Source of the DNA: Veillonella sp. VA139
Lineage (GTDB): Bacteria > Bacillota > Negativicutes > Veillonellales > Veillonellaceae
DNA length: 63,255 bases
Assembly: GCF_003992005.1 (NCBI RefSeq)
Contig: NZ_RQVL01000013.1
Span: 1-63,255, forward strand
Reading direction: 5' to 3'
This document shows, piece after piece, positions 26,054-34,498 of the stretch. How positions within the stretch are numbered: the first letter of the stretch is position 1; every line of letters starts with the position of its first letter. Under the pieces are notes generated by a model. The model did no database searches, was not told the origin of the DNA, and was given only the letters and a program-made list of their open reading frames with translations. The translations under genes were made by a program, and so were the position numbers.

Positions 26054-28438
26054 TTACTTAGACGTATCGTCTACTTCTTTCACATAAATATCATACCCAT
26101 TAGCCTCCATATGTTGTAAAGCATCATAGAGTAGAGTTTCTTGTTTTTCTTCATCACTGGCCTCTGCTGAGGACCACTTCGGCAACTTCCGTATCTCGTC
26201 TATACCTTCTTCTGAAAGCATGCCATTCCCTGTTTCTTGATAGTAGGGATTTAATACTTTCTCTGGATTCTCATAGACTGTGAGAAAGTCATCAATGATG
26301 CCATCTACATTGGTCGGATCACTACCAGCACCTACCTTTGCAGTGGTGTTTGTTCCTATATAGGTAGGTTTACCATCATCAGGCCTCGACGTTTCTACAG
26401 ATACAGTTGGCATCTCCTCATCAGCTGTCACCAGGGGCGTTACTTGCGCCGCAACAATTGGTTGTCCTATCCCTTCAGTTTCTTTAGGAGCTTCCACCAC
26501 AGGTATCGGCTCTGTTACCATCGGTTGTACCTGCGACTGCACGCCTTGCTGTGAAGTCTCTCCAAAGGATTTCGCTGCCTCTAAGTACACCTGCAGTTTA
26601 GGATCCTTCTTATCCATGGCTTTCACCACAATCGGTCGTCCTATTACTTGTTGGAACGCTTTCTTTCCACATTCTACATGTTGCTGCTGTACCAGAATAG
26701 GTCCCGCAATAGGCGTAGGGAATACCAATATGGCTCGCTCTTGATCTAAGTACACCAAGGTCCCTTGCTGATAGATCGTATTGAGCAATCCATAGTTCTT
26801 GCCTCTCAACCATTTTATCACGTTTGCTAAAATCGTGCTATATTCATGAGGACTGACCATACCCTGTCCTACAGTTAGCTCTTGCGCCGTGTCAAATGTC
26901 GCCGTTTTAGGTGTTACCGCTGGAGATGCTTTCTTCGGTAATGGTGGTGGCAAGGAGCTTTTTATAGTAGAAGCCATACCTGCCCCTTTAGCTCTTGTTG
27001 TTCCCCTTCCATTCGCTATACCCAGTGGTGGCAGTGCTGTTCTCCTCACAGTCCCTGAAGGTGGCACTGGAGGCGAAAATTCATCATCCTCAAGAGGCGG
27101 TGGTACATCTTCCATAATACCTTCGTACATGTCGTGTTCTGGTATCTGTGGCATCTCCGCCTTTACTGTATGTATCATTGCATTATGAGCTACACCGCTG
27201 CCAATACTAGCTGCACTATCTGCCGAACCGCTCATAGTTATTGCTGGACGTTGTTCCTCCCATTCATTCAGCTTCTGGAGCAAGGTATCTTCTTGACGAT
27301 TCACAAATTGTTCCATCGTCGTCATGCGTCCCTCTAAGGTTTGATAGGTCCCCCCGCCTAATTGTAATAGTGAAAGTAATCCCATTTCCACAATCACTCG
27401 CGGATTATCTACTTGCTTTGCGTTATTTTGTACCGTTTGTAATACATTGATATAGCGCCCGATTTCCTCCATAGATAACTCATTTGTCTGTCCTAATAAG
27501 CGTTCTCTATGCGTATCATAAGCCAATAATTCTTCTGCATCTGGCAATACTTTTGCTATAATCATAGCCCGCAAATGTTCTACTAAAGCCGTTACAATTT
27601 GACGAGCATCACGCCCCATTTGTAGCGCTTCATCTACAGCTTGCAATAAAGCCGCTCCATTACCGGATTTCAATATATCTACCATAGTTAGCACCCAGGA
27701 TTTGCTCACTAAACCAATCATAGTCTCTACTAAAGGTGCTGTAATCATGTCCGAAGTCATACCGGAACATTGATCCAGAATACTCAAGGCATCCCGTAAA
27801 CCACCATCTGCATGGACTGCAATCACTTGTGCCGCCGCAGGGTCAAGAGAGATATTGCTCTCCTTCGCCACATGTAATAAGTGGGCTGTAATATCTTTTG
27901 CGGTGATACGGCGGAATGTATAGCGCTGACAACGAGATAAAATCGTAACCGGCAATTTTTCTGATTCTGTAGTGGCAAAAATGAACATCACATGACTTGG
28001 CGGTTCCTCGATGGTTTTTAACAAGGCATTCCAAGCTTCATTGGTGAGCATGTGGGCTTCATCGATGATGAACACTTTTTTATAACCTACCACAGGCAAA
28101 AAGTTCACCTGTTCACGCAAGGCACGCACTTCATCAATGCCACGATTGGAAGCCGCATCAATTTCTATCACATCCAAGGCCTGCCCTTGTAGCATTTGCT
28201 GACAGGATTCACACACACCGCACGGCGTGTCTGTTGGTCCTTGCTCACAGTTAATAGCACGAGCAAATATCTTTGCCATACTCGTTTTGCCGGTACCTCT
28301 AGGACCAGCAAATAAATAGGCATGGGCCACTTTATCTTCCCGAATAGCTCGTTGTAATGTATCCGACACATGATGTTGACCCACAACATCGGTAAACTGT
28401 TTCGGTCTCCATCGTCTATATAATGCTAAATAACTCAT
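26054..28438 (-). CDS. dnaX: DNA polymerase III subunits gamma/tau
   Basis: The product has 794 residues. The AAA+ core shows Walker A GPRGTGKTSMAKIF (about 45-58), the zinc-binding cysteine cluster around 69-84 (CGVCESCQQ), DEAHMLTNEAWNALLKTIEEPP and the sensor motif LSRCQRY. A long low-complexity Pro/Thr/Val-rich linker leads to a tau-like C-terminal part. It is the clamp-loader ATPase that organises the replisome. The start has AAGGAGG upstream. I found no clear slippery site for a short gamma form. Confidence 0.96.
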   Translation of the reverse strand: MSYLALYRRWRPKQFTDVVGQHHVSDTLQRAIREDKVAHAYLFAGPRGTGKTSMAKIFARAINCEQGPTDTPCGVCESCQQMLQGQALDVIEIDAASNRGIDEVRALREQVNFLPVVGYKKVFIIDEAHMLTNEAWNALLKTIEEPPSHVMFIFATTESEKLPVTILSRCQRYTFRRITAKDITAHLLHVAKESNISLDPAAAQVIAVHADGGLRDALSILDQCSGMTSDMITAPLVETMIGLVSKSWVLTMVDILKSGNGAALLQAVDEALQMGRDARQIVTALVEHLRAMIIAKVLPDAEELLAYDTHRERLLGQTNELSMEEIGRYINVLQTVQNNAKQVDNPRVIVEMGLLSLLQLGGGTYQTLEGRMTTMEQFVNRQEDTLLQKLNEWEEQRPAITMSGSADSAASIGSGVAHNAMIHTVKAEMPQIPEHDMYEGIMEDVPPPLEDDEFSPPVPPSGTVRRTALPPLGIANGRGTTRAKGAGMASTIKSSLPPPLPKKASPAVTPKTATFDTAQELTVGQGMVSPHEYSTILANVIKWLRGKNYGLLNTIYQQGTLVYLDQERAILVFPTPIAGPILVQQQHVECGKKAFQQVIGRPIVVKAMDKKDPKLQVYLEAAKSFGETSQQGVQSQVQPMVTEPIPVVEAPKETEGIGQPIVAAQVTPLVTADEEMPTVSVETSRPDDGKPTYIGTNTTAKVGAGSDPTNVDGIIDDFLTVYENPEKVLNPYYQETGNGMLSEEGIDEIRKLPKWSSAEASDEEKQETLLYDALQHMEANGYDIYVKEVDDTSK

Positions 28439-28467
28439 AGCCCCTCCTTTCCCTTAAGATATGAAAA

Positions 28468-28490
28468 AAAGCAGCTAAGCTAGCTGCTTT
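28468..28490 (-). terminator. Terminator of the SRP RNA gene
   Basis: AAAGCAGCTA and TAGCTGCTTT form a perfect stem with a three-base centre, followed by a T run on the minus strand. It stands between the SRP RNA and the dnaX start. Confidence 0.85.
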
Positions 28491-28509
28491 ACCATAGCAC
28501 TCGAATCTG

Positions 28510-28618
28510 ACAGCCCTATAGGTTTCCTCGTGGCACAAGAGAGTAACCGCTTAATGCTGCTCCAATCAAGGCCTGACATGGTTCACAGGCTCTCCTTGCA
28601 CAAGCCCCATAGAACTGT
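28510..28618 (-). ncRNA. ffs: Signal recognition particle RNA (small bacterial type)
   Basis: On the minus strand the apical part reads GTCAGGCC, a short TGAT loop, then GGAGCAGC, the conserved SRP domain IV with its symmetric internal loop. The ends pair: ACAGTTCTATGGG with CCTATAGGGCTGT. The total is about 109 nt. A promoter with TTGAAT and TATAAT 17 bp apart (28644-28672) lies upstream, and a terminator (AAAGCAGCTA with TAGCTGCTTT, 28468-28490) downstream. SRP RNA beside dnaX is common in Firmicutes. Exact ends are approximate. Confidence 0.85.
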
Positions 28619-28745
28619 CATATTCCAATGTTATCACCCTATTATTATACATGTTTTTTTATCCCTATTCAAGACTTTGCACCCCTTTCTATCACAAAAT
28701 GTGCTATACTTTAGGTATCCTCTTTGATAGAAAGGAGGTGAGTTT

Positions 28746-28862
28746 ATGTGCGAGGCTCTAACTTCATTATTATCTGGTCACTTTCTGACCCCTATTCTAC
28801 AAGGATTGATTGTTAATTTTTTGACATATGCAATTCTGCAATATTACAAGAATAGAAAATAG
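28746..28862 (+). CDS. 38-residue hydrophobic peptide, possible type I toxin
   Basis: A very strong site (AAAGGAGGTGAG) precedes ATG at 28746. The product begins MCEALTSLLSGHF, continues as a single hydrophobic helix (about 14-33) and ends in the basic tail YYKNRK. An extended -10 (TGCTATACT, core 28705-28710) lies upstream and a strong terminator follows four bases after the stop, so it is a free-standing unit. Size, a single membrane helix and a charged tail are typical of Fst/TxpA-like toxins. I see no certain antisense RNA promoter. It could also be a small membrane regulator. Confidence 0.55.
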   Translation: MCEALTSLLSGHFLTPILQGLIVNFLTYAILQYYKNRK

Positions 28863-28865
28863 AAA

Positions 28866-28896
28866 GAAAAAAGGACGGTGGCCGCCGTCCTTTTTT
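28866..28896 (+). terminator. Terminator of the small peptide gene
   Basis: AAGGACGG and CCGTCCTT pair around a short GC-rich loop, followed by six T. The mirror-image A run makes it usable from the purB side as well. Confidence 0.85.
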
Positions 28897-28992
28897 GAGT
28901 TTATGAAAGAATGCTCTAACTTCTTATATCTTTCTACTCCAAGTATACACCATTCTATCCTAAAATACAATGGTATTACTCTCTGCAGCAGA

Positions 28993-30288
28993 TTATAATC
29001 CAAAGCGAGCCATAATGGTATCTACATGACGTAATAATGGTGTTGGATCAAAGCAAGCATCAATTTCTTCTGCACTTAGGTATTTTGCAATCTCTGGATC
29101 AGATTTTAATCCTGTAGCGAAGTCTTTACCTTCTAACCAACGAGCCATAGCATGACGTTGTACCCAACGGTACGCTTCATCACGAACAGCACCCTTATCC
29201 ACTAAATGGGTTAAAATTGTTTGGCTAAATACAAGGCCACCTGTTAAGTTCAAGTTTTTCATCATATTTTCAGGATATACCAATAATTTATCCACCGTAC
29301 GTGTGGCTAAATGAATCATGTAATCCAATGTGATGGTTGCATCTGGTAAAATCACCCGTTCTACAGAGCTATGAGAAATATCTCGTTCATGCCATAAGGC
29401 TTGATCTTCAAAGGCTGCTTGTGCATGACCACGCAATACACGTGCTAGGCCACAGATTCTTTCACAAGTAATAGGGTTCCGTTTATGTGGCATCGCCGAG
29501 GAACCTTTTTGTTTCGGGCTGAAATATTCTTCCGCTTCACGCACTTCGGTCCGTTGTAAATGACGAATTTCCAAAGCAATACGGTCCAATGTTCCACCAA
29601 TAACAGCAATCATGGACAACAATTCTGCATGACGGTCACGAGATACCACTTGTGTTGCTACTTTCACAGGTTCTAAGCCCAACTTTTCACATACATATTG
29701 TTCCACAAATGGATCGATATTGGAATATGTTCCTACAGCACCAGACAATTTACCTACTGCTACAGATTGGCGAGCCTGTTCTAAACGAGCAATATCACGA
29801 TCAATTTCGGACATCCAGTTCACTAACTTCACCCCAAATGTGATAGGCTCCCCATGAATACCATGCGTACGGCCAATCATCGGCGTATATTTGAACTCTA
29901 CCGCACGACGAGCCAAGACGTCACGGAAATTGCGCAAGCCTTTTAACAATAAATCACAAGCTTGTTTCATCATGTATCCTAAGGCAGTATCTTTTACATC
30001 TGTGGACGTTAAGCCAAGATGAATATATTTGGCAAACTCAGGCCCTACGTATTCACCGACAGCAGTGACAAAGGAAATGATGTCATGATTCGTTTCACGT
30101 TCGATTTCACGAATACGTTCCACCTCAAAATTTCCTTTTTCACGAATCGCTACCGCCGCTTCCTTCGGGATAATTCCCAACTCAGCTTGCGCCTCAGATG
30201 CTAATATTTCTACTAATAACATCGTATCGAACTCATTGCGTTCGCTCCAAATATGTCCCATCTCTTCACGAGTGTAGCGATTGATCAT
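28993..30288 (-). CDS. purB: Adenylosuccinate lyase
   Basis: The 431-residue product has the fumarase/aspartase superfamily signature GSSAMPHKRNP (about 258-268), the TGRTHGIHGEPITFG-type block near 138, and a typical start INRYTREEMGHIW. It releases fumarate in two steps of purine synthesis, including the step after PurA. It appears to be monocistronic; the leader (30289-30408) shows nothing clear. Confidence 0.96.
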   Translation of the reverse strand: MINRYTREEMGHIWSERNEFDTMLLVEILASEAQAELGIIPKEAAVAIREKGNFEVERIREIERETNHDIISFVTAVGEYVGPEFAKYIHLGLTSTDVKDTALGYMMKQACDLLLKGLRNFRDVLARRAVEFKYTPMIGRTHGIHGEPITFGVKLVNWMSEIDRDIARLEQARQSVAVGKLSGAVGTYSNIDPFVEQYVCEKLGLEPVKVATQVVSRDRHAELLSMIAVIGGTLDRIALEIRHLQRTEVREAEEYFSPKQKGSSAMPHKRNPITCERICGLARVLRGHAQAAFEDQALWHERDISHSSVERVILPDATITLDYMIHLATRTVDKLLVYPENMMKNLNLTGGLVFSQTILTHLVDKGAVRDEAYRWVQRHAMARWLEGKDFATGLKSDPEIAKYLSAEEIDACFDPTPLLRHVDTIMARFGL

Positions 30289-30408
30289 AACCTGACTCCT
30301 TTATTAAACCTATCCCCATAGGGAAACTACTAGTGTTCATAGTGAAAGCAAAACCTACTACTAGATGTCACCTATTACCCTATCATTATACAAAAATCAG
30401 GGGCAACT

Positions 30409-30781
30409 GTCAGCTATTAGTTGACAGTTCAACAACTATTAAGTGGTTGTCAACTAATGGTTTACAACTACTCCTTATAGAAATCTCCTTATCAACTCTC
30501 TAACTATATCAAACCAGCATATTGCAAGAACAGCCACGTCGTTTCTAAAAACTTTCACGAAGAGCCGTTGTTAGAAGCGATGTAGCTGTTCTATATATGC
30601 ATTTAAATTGGTAACCCCATTTTTGATTCTATACTATATTTTTTGGCAGCAAAAGCCACCTTCTAAGGTATATTTTTTATGCGTATCTTGTACTGATCAT
30701 TTCTATGATGTAAGTACTTTATAGAATAATCTTACCTTTATATGTTGCTAATGACTGGTTGAACTGTCAACTGTTAGTTGA
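30409..30781. mobile_element. MITE-like element bounded by inverted repeats
   Basis: The left end (30409-30433, GTCAGCTATTAGTTGAC followed by AGTTCAAC) recurs in inverted form at 30757-30781 with only a few mismatches over 25 bp. Each end can also fold on itself. The 373-bp interior has no gene; it holds a further partial repeat (30445-30475) and a REP-like palindrome at 30533-30590. It ends five bases from the stop of the MFS gene. I did not find a clear target duplication. Confidence 0.45.
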
Positions 30782-30785
30782 CAAC

Positions 30786-32129
30786 TCACTTACGCATATT
30801 ACCGATGCCCGCTGGGATAGCTCCTATCAAGCAAATTACTGCAAATACAACTAATGCGACGGTGCTATTGTATTCTAGCATTTGGAGTGTGGACATCCCT
30901 TCTATGGTATAAGCTAAAATGACTCCAATCAAAGCCATGCTCATGGTTTGCCCCAAGAGACGTACTGTTGAAATCGTAGATGACGCAAAGCTGATATATG
31001 TTTTTGGTACAGAACTCATAATCAAATTATTATTCGGCGGTGCAAAACTGCTAACCCCTATACCAACAATGGCTAAGCTACTCATAATAATTGGCAGACT
31101 TTCAGTGAAAGTACCATAGGCCATAGCTAGTAAACCTACACCAATGAGCACCATCCCCCATCGAGCAAATTGAGATGGATTGTGTCGATCCGATAAGGCC
31201 CCCATTCGTGGCGCCAAGAAGACCATAATTCCCGTTTGTATGCACAAAATTAATCCAGTCATTCGAGAATCAAATCCCATACTCATTTGTAAAAATAAAG
31301 ATAATACGAATCCTACGCCAAAGGTGGCACTAAAATTCATCATCGCAGCTACGCTAGACATAGTAAATCCTAGATTTGACACAAATATCTTAACTGGAAT
31401 GAGCGGATCTTTACTATGCCATTCTACATATCCTAAAGCACCTAATGCGATGAGTCCTACTATAAAAGCATATGCACTCCACCAAAAGCGAACCCATTCG
31501 GTAATACCAATCATCACTGCACCGATACCAAAGGCATATAAAAGCAAACTTCTTATGGAAATACTACTATCCGGTGTATGTATCCATTCTTTATGCAAAG
31601 AGCGAAAAGCCATCATGTTTGCCACAACTCCTAATAAAGCAGTAAACACAAAAATACTACGCCAACCATAATAATAATTTAGAAATCCACCTAAGGCAGG
31701 TCCTAAGGATAGCCCTAAGTATACCATGCCTCCAATCATACCAAACGCATATCCCCTCCGCTCTACTGGTACGGACAAGGTTAATATAGACATAGATGTA
31801 GTATACACAATCCCTAAGGCAACCCCTTGCAAGGCACGATAGAACATTAACATTTCTACCGACCCCACAAAGCACATACATGCAGATATAATCGTAAATA
31901 CAACACTACCTATATAAAACAACTTGCGTTTCCCATAGATATCCGCTAACTTACCAGCAGGAATTACCGCCACAGTACAACACAGCAAAAAGGCTTCCAC
32001 TACCCATGCCATATCATTTGTAGTAGCTCCAAACTCTTGCATCATATCTGGGAAGGACATAGTCAGCGAACTCGATGCAAAAGGATTCAAAAACGCGGCT
32101 ATCATCATCGTATATAAAACAGATTTCAT
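30786..32129 (-). CDS. MFS transporter, drug-efflux type
   Basis: The 447-residue product has twelve or more helices. The GKLADIYGKRKLFYIGS loop (about 58-74) is the motif A of the major facilitator superfamily, and GPALGGFLNYYYGWRSIF near 140-157 is the motif C of drug/proton antiporters. Substrate unknown. It reads out towards the MITE-like element, with no separate terminator. Confidence 0.88.
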   Translation of the reverse strand: MKSVLYTMMIAAFLNPFASSSLTMSFPDMMQEFGATTNDMAWVVEAFLLCCTVAVIPAGKLADIYGKRKLFYIGSVVFTIISACMCFVGSVEMLMFYRALQGVALGIVYTTSMSILTLSVPVERRGYAFGMIGGMVYLGLSLGPALGGFLNYYYGWRSIFVFTALLGVVANMMAFRSLHKEWIHTPDSSISIRSLLLYAFGIGAVMIGITEWVRFWWSAYAFIVGLIALGALGYVEWHSKDPLIPVKIFVSNLGFTMSSVAAMMNFSATFGVGFVLSLFLQMSMGFDSRMTGLILCIQTGIMVFLAPRMGALSDRHNPSQFARWGMVLIGVGLLAMAYGTFTESLPIIMSSLAIVGIGVSSFAPPNNNLIMSSVPKTYISFASSTISTVRLLGQTMSMALIGVILAYTIEGMSTLQMLEYNSTVALVVFAVICLIGAIPAGIGNMRK

Positions 32130-32220
32130 GCAAATTTCACTCCTTGTTTCAATATACTCTCATTATAGCAATACAAATGAGAGGATAGATTTCTTTCATT
32201 CGCTCTACATAGGTTTTTTG

Positions 32221-32254
32221 CTATTTTATTTCCTCACAAATATGTTACACTAAC
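32221..32254. repeat. Isolated IS end overlapping the DUF421 stop codon
   Basis: These 34 bp match the presumed ISLre2 end at 470-503 at 30 positions, including CTATTTTATTT and TTACACTAAC. The final codons and TAA (32245-32247) of the DUF421 gene lie inside the match. It looks like the scar of an old insertion that now supplies the gene's end. Confidence 0.45.
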
Positions 32255-32895
32255 CCTTTACTCCCTTCATAAGGATGCAGAATAAGATGTCCCTTGGAGT
32301 ATTCTCCCACATAGATATCTCTAATGGAATATCCTTGGTCTCGCACTTCTTCTTCCAACCAAGCCATATCTTTATCGGCTAGCTCTAGAATATCTGGATC
32401 TACTACGCCATCTACAATCACAGGGTAACGAATTAAATCGTCACCATTCATGACTAACGTTAATTGACCATTCTGTTCTAACACTGCACGACGCACATCA
32501 CTAACGAGGGTCACCCCTGCACTACGAAGTTTCAACTGCAAATCACTGCCACGAAGACCACGCTTTAAACATTCACCCACACGAATCCGTCCCCGATCAA
32601 TAACAATACTTGGGCGTCCATCAATGAGGGTTTTAATCCATCTTACATGTGCACTAAGAAAGCGCAACCCCATCACCACGATAGTCCAAGCAATCAAGAC
32701 TAGGAAAAATTGCAAGATGCCGATGCTTTCACTGTAGATAACGGCACCAATGATACCACCTAGCACATAGTTTTGTACTTGATCTAATGCCGAGTTCGGT
32801 GCTAAATTTCCTTTACCCATCAAGTTCATCTGCAAAATGAGAGCTAGGATACCAAGGGTTAGCTTGATAAATACTAATGTATATCCTGATAACAT
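32245..32895 (-). CDS. DUF421 (YetF-like) membrane protein
   Basis: The product has 216 residues. Two or three N-terminal helices (about 1-75) are followed by a soluble domain with KTLIDGRPSIVIDRGRI and LKRGLRGSDLQLKLR, the conserved core of DUF421. It lies one base after a DUF3290 gene, a frequent pair in Firmicutes of unknown function. Its last residues fall in sequence that resembles an IS end, so the natural C-terminus may have been altered. Confidence 0.88.
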   Translation of the reverse strand: MLSGYTLVFIKLTLGILALILQMNLMGKGNLAPNSALDQVQNYVLGGIIGAVIYSESIGILQFFLVLIAWTIVVMGLRFLSAHVRWIKTLIDGRPSIVIDRGRIRVGECLKRGLRGSDLQLKLRSAGVTLVSDVRRAVLEQNGQLTLVMNGDDLIRYPVIVDGVVDPDILELADKDMAWLEEEVRDQGYSIRDIYVGEYSKGHLILHPYEGSKGLV

Positions 32896-32896
32896 A

Positions 32897-33358
32897 TTAT
32901 CGCCCGTCCTTCTTCACATCTATCACCTTAGGATTGCCGTTAATCATCTCCACTGGTCGCAAAGAATAGCCATCCTTATTCATGGTGAAAGTCACCTCAA
33001 AATAGGCTTCCTCGATATTAACAATCATACGATCCTGTACCCGCAATGTGTTAACACGAATCTTATCTTTGGGCACATCTGCACGTTCACTTAAACTATT
33101 CAAGAATTGCACCATGTAGTTCGATTCTTCTGCACTATCTATGTCTCGAGTGTAATCATTGACTTGTATGCCCAACAAAAACACAAGCCCTAATACAATG
33201 ATAATTCCCAAGTCACGGAACTTAGTATCAAATCGACTGTACATAGCTTTCACCCCCACAACTAGTAATGCAACTAGTAATATAGATGTCACTATATATT
33301 GTAAAAGTGAGCGAAACTCTCCTCGTTCCACCACATAGGCATAGGTATAAAATTCCAC
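32897..33358 (-). CDS. DUF3290 membrane protein
   Basis: The 153-residue product begins MEFYTYAYVVERGEF, typical of DUF3290, with two helices (about 20-40 and 50-67) and an extracytoplasmic part of about 85 residues. It is the usual partner of DUF421 and is cotranscribed with it. Function unknown. Confidence 0.85.
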   Translation of the reverse strand: MEFYTYAYVVERGEFRSLLQYIVTSILLVALLVVGVKAMYSRFDTKFRDLGIIIVLGLVFLLGIQVNDYTRDIDSAEESNYMVQFLNSLSERADVPKDKIRVNTLRVQDRMIVNIEEAYFEVTFTMNKDGYSLRPVEMINGNPKVIDVKKDGR

Positions 33359-33396
33359 AATTACCTCACTGTTCTTACTTTAATGCCTCATTATAA

Positions 33397-34275
33397 TTAG
33401 TTGGCCATATGTACCACACGTTGTGGATATGGAATATCGATGCCCTCTGCATCAAAGCGATCTTTCACATCGGACATAACACCATAATAAACTTCTCTAA
33501 AATCACTAGCATTAATTAAAGGATATGCCACAATATTCACAGAACTATCGCCAAATTCTTTGATACCGATTTCTAAAGTATCCATATTATGAACCTTGCC
33601 TGTACTCACAAAAATTTCTTTGATAATCTCAATGGCACGATGATGGTCCGCATTATAGTTAATACCAAACACAAATGTAATATACCGTGTTGTTTCATAG
33701 TTACTATTCATCAAGTTATTGGACGTGATAGCCGAATTCGGAATGAAGACAATACGATTTTCTTTCGTCGCAATAGCGGTGTTAATGAGATGAATGGCTT
33801 TCACAGACCCTTCCACACCATTCACAGAAATCCAATCCCCAGCTTTAAACGGTTTGAAAGCCAAAATAATTAACCCTGACGCTAAGTTAGACATATTATT
33901 TTGTAAGGCTAAACCAATGGCAATACCAAAGGCTCCAAAAGCTGCCAAGAAGTTATTTGTTGGAAATCCTACTAAGGACAACGCGGATAGCACGACTACG
34001 GACAAAATAGTGTAATAAATAATTTGAGACGCAAAGCTGCGCACTGTTTGATCATAACCGGTGCGACTCATCAATTGTACTGATACACGTCTTACAAATA
34101 GAGCGAAATAACGACCTACAATCAACACGATGATAGCCAAAATGATGCTTGGTAAATATTCAATCACTAAGGCTTGCATATGACCCACAAACGTAATGCT
34201 TTCCTCTACATGCTCCGCCACCTTCTCAGCACCTACCGCTGTGGCTGTGGAAACTTTTTCTTCTGCTAATAACAT
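33397..34275 (-). CDS. Small-conductance mechanosensitive channel (MscS family)
   Basis: The 292-residue product matches MscS in size. Three N-terminal helices are followed by the pore-lining segment AAFGAFGIAIGLALQNNMSNLASGLIIL (read as two blocks, about 128-155), then the beta domain with FKAGDWISVNGVEGSV and the VFIPNSAITSNNLMN motif. It opens under membrane tension and protects against osmotic downshock. It precedes the DUF3290/DUF421 pair by 38 bp. Confidence 0.92.
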   Translation of the reverse strand: MLLAEEKVSTATAVGAEKVAEHVEESITFVGHMQALVIEYLPSIILAIIVLIVGRYFALFVRRVSVQLMSRTGYDQTVRSFASQIIYYTILSVVVLSALSLVGFPTNNFLAAFGAFGIAIGLALQNNMSNLASGLIILAFKPFKAGDWISVNGVEGSVKAIHLINTAIATKENRIVFIPNSAITSNNLMNSNYETTRYITFVFGINYNADHHRAIEIIKEIFVSTGKVHNMDTLEIGIKEFGDSSVNIVAYPLINASDFREVYYGVMSDVKDRFDAEGIDIPYPQRVVHMAN

Positions 34276-34498
34276 ACATGATTCCTTTCCTATAACTAAC
34301 TTGCAGTATATACTAGCTAGCCCACATACAATTACATTCTATGATAGCTATAAAACTAAACTTGTAAATATATCATCTTTAAGTATACGAAAAAAAGTTT
34401 CTTTGTCAAATATCATATCCGGTCCTATACGGATAGATCTCCATTTAGTATAGAACCTTACTTACTGTCCCCCAAATATATTATAGAACAAAAATATA

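Noticed and set aside
28065-28085. A-rich run in dnaX considered as a frameshift site for a short gamma subunit
   Set aside because: The A run is in the wrong phase for a slippery heptamer and lies within the AAA+ core, not at the domain boundary where gamma forms end.
28797-29003. A 68-codon minus-strand frame overlapping purB's end and the small peptide gene
   Set aside because: It runs through the strong terminator at 28866-28896 and has no ribosome site.
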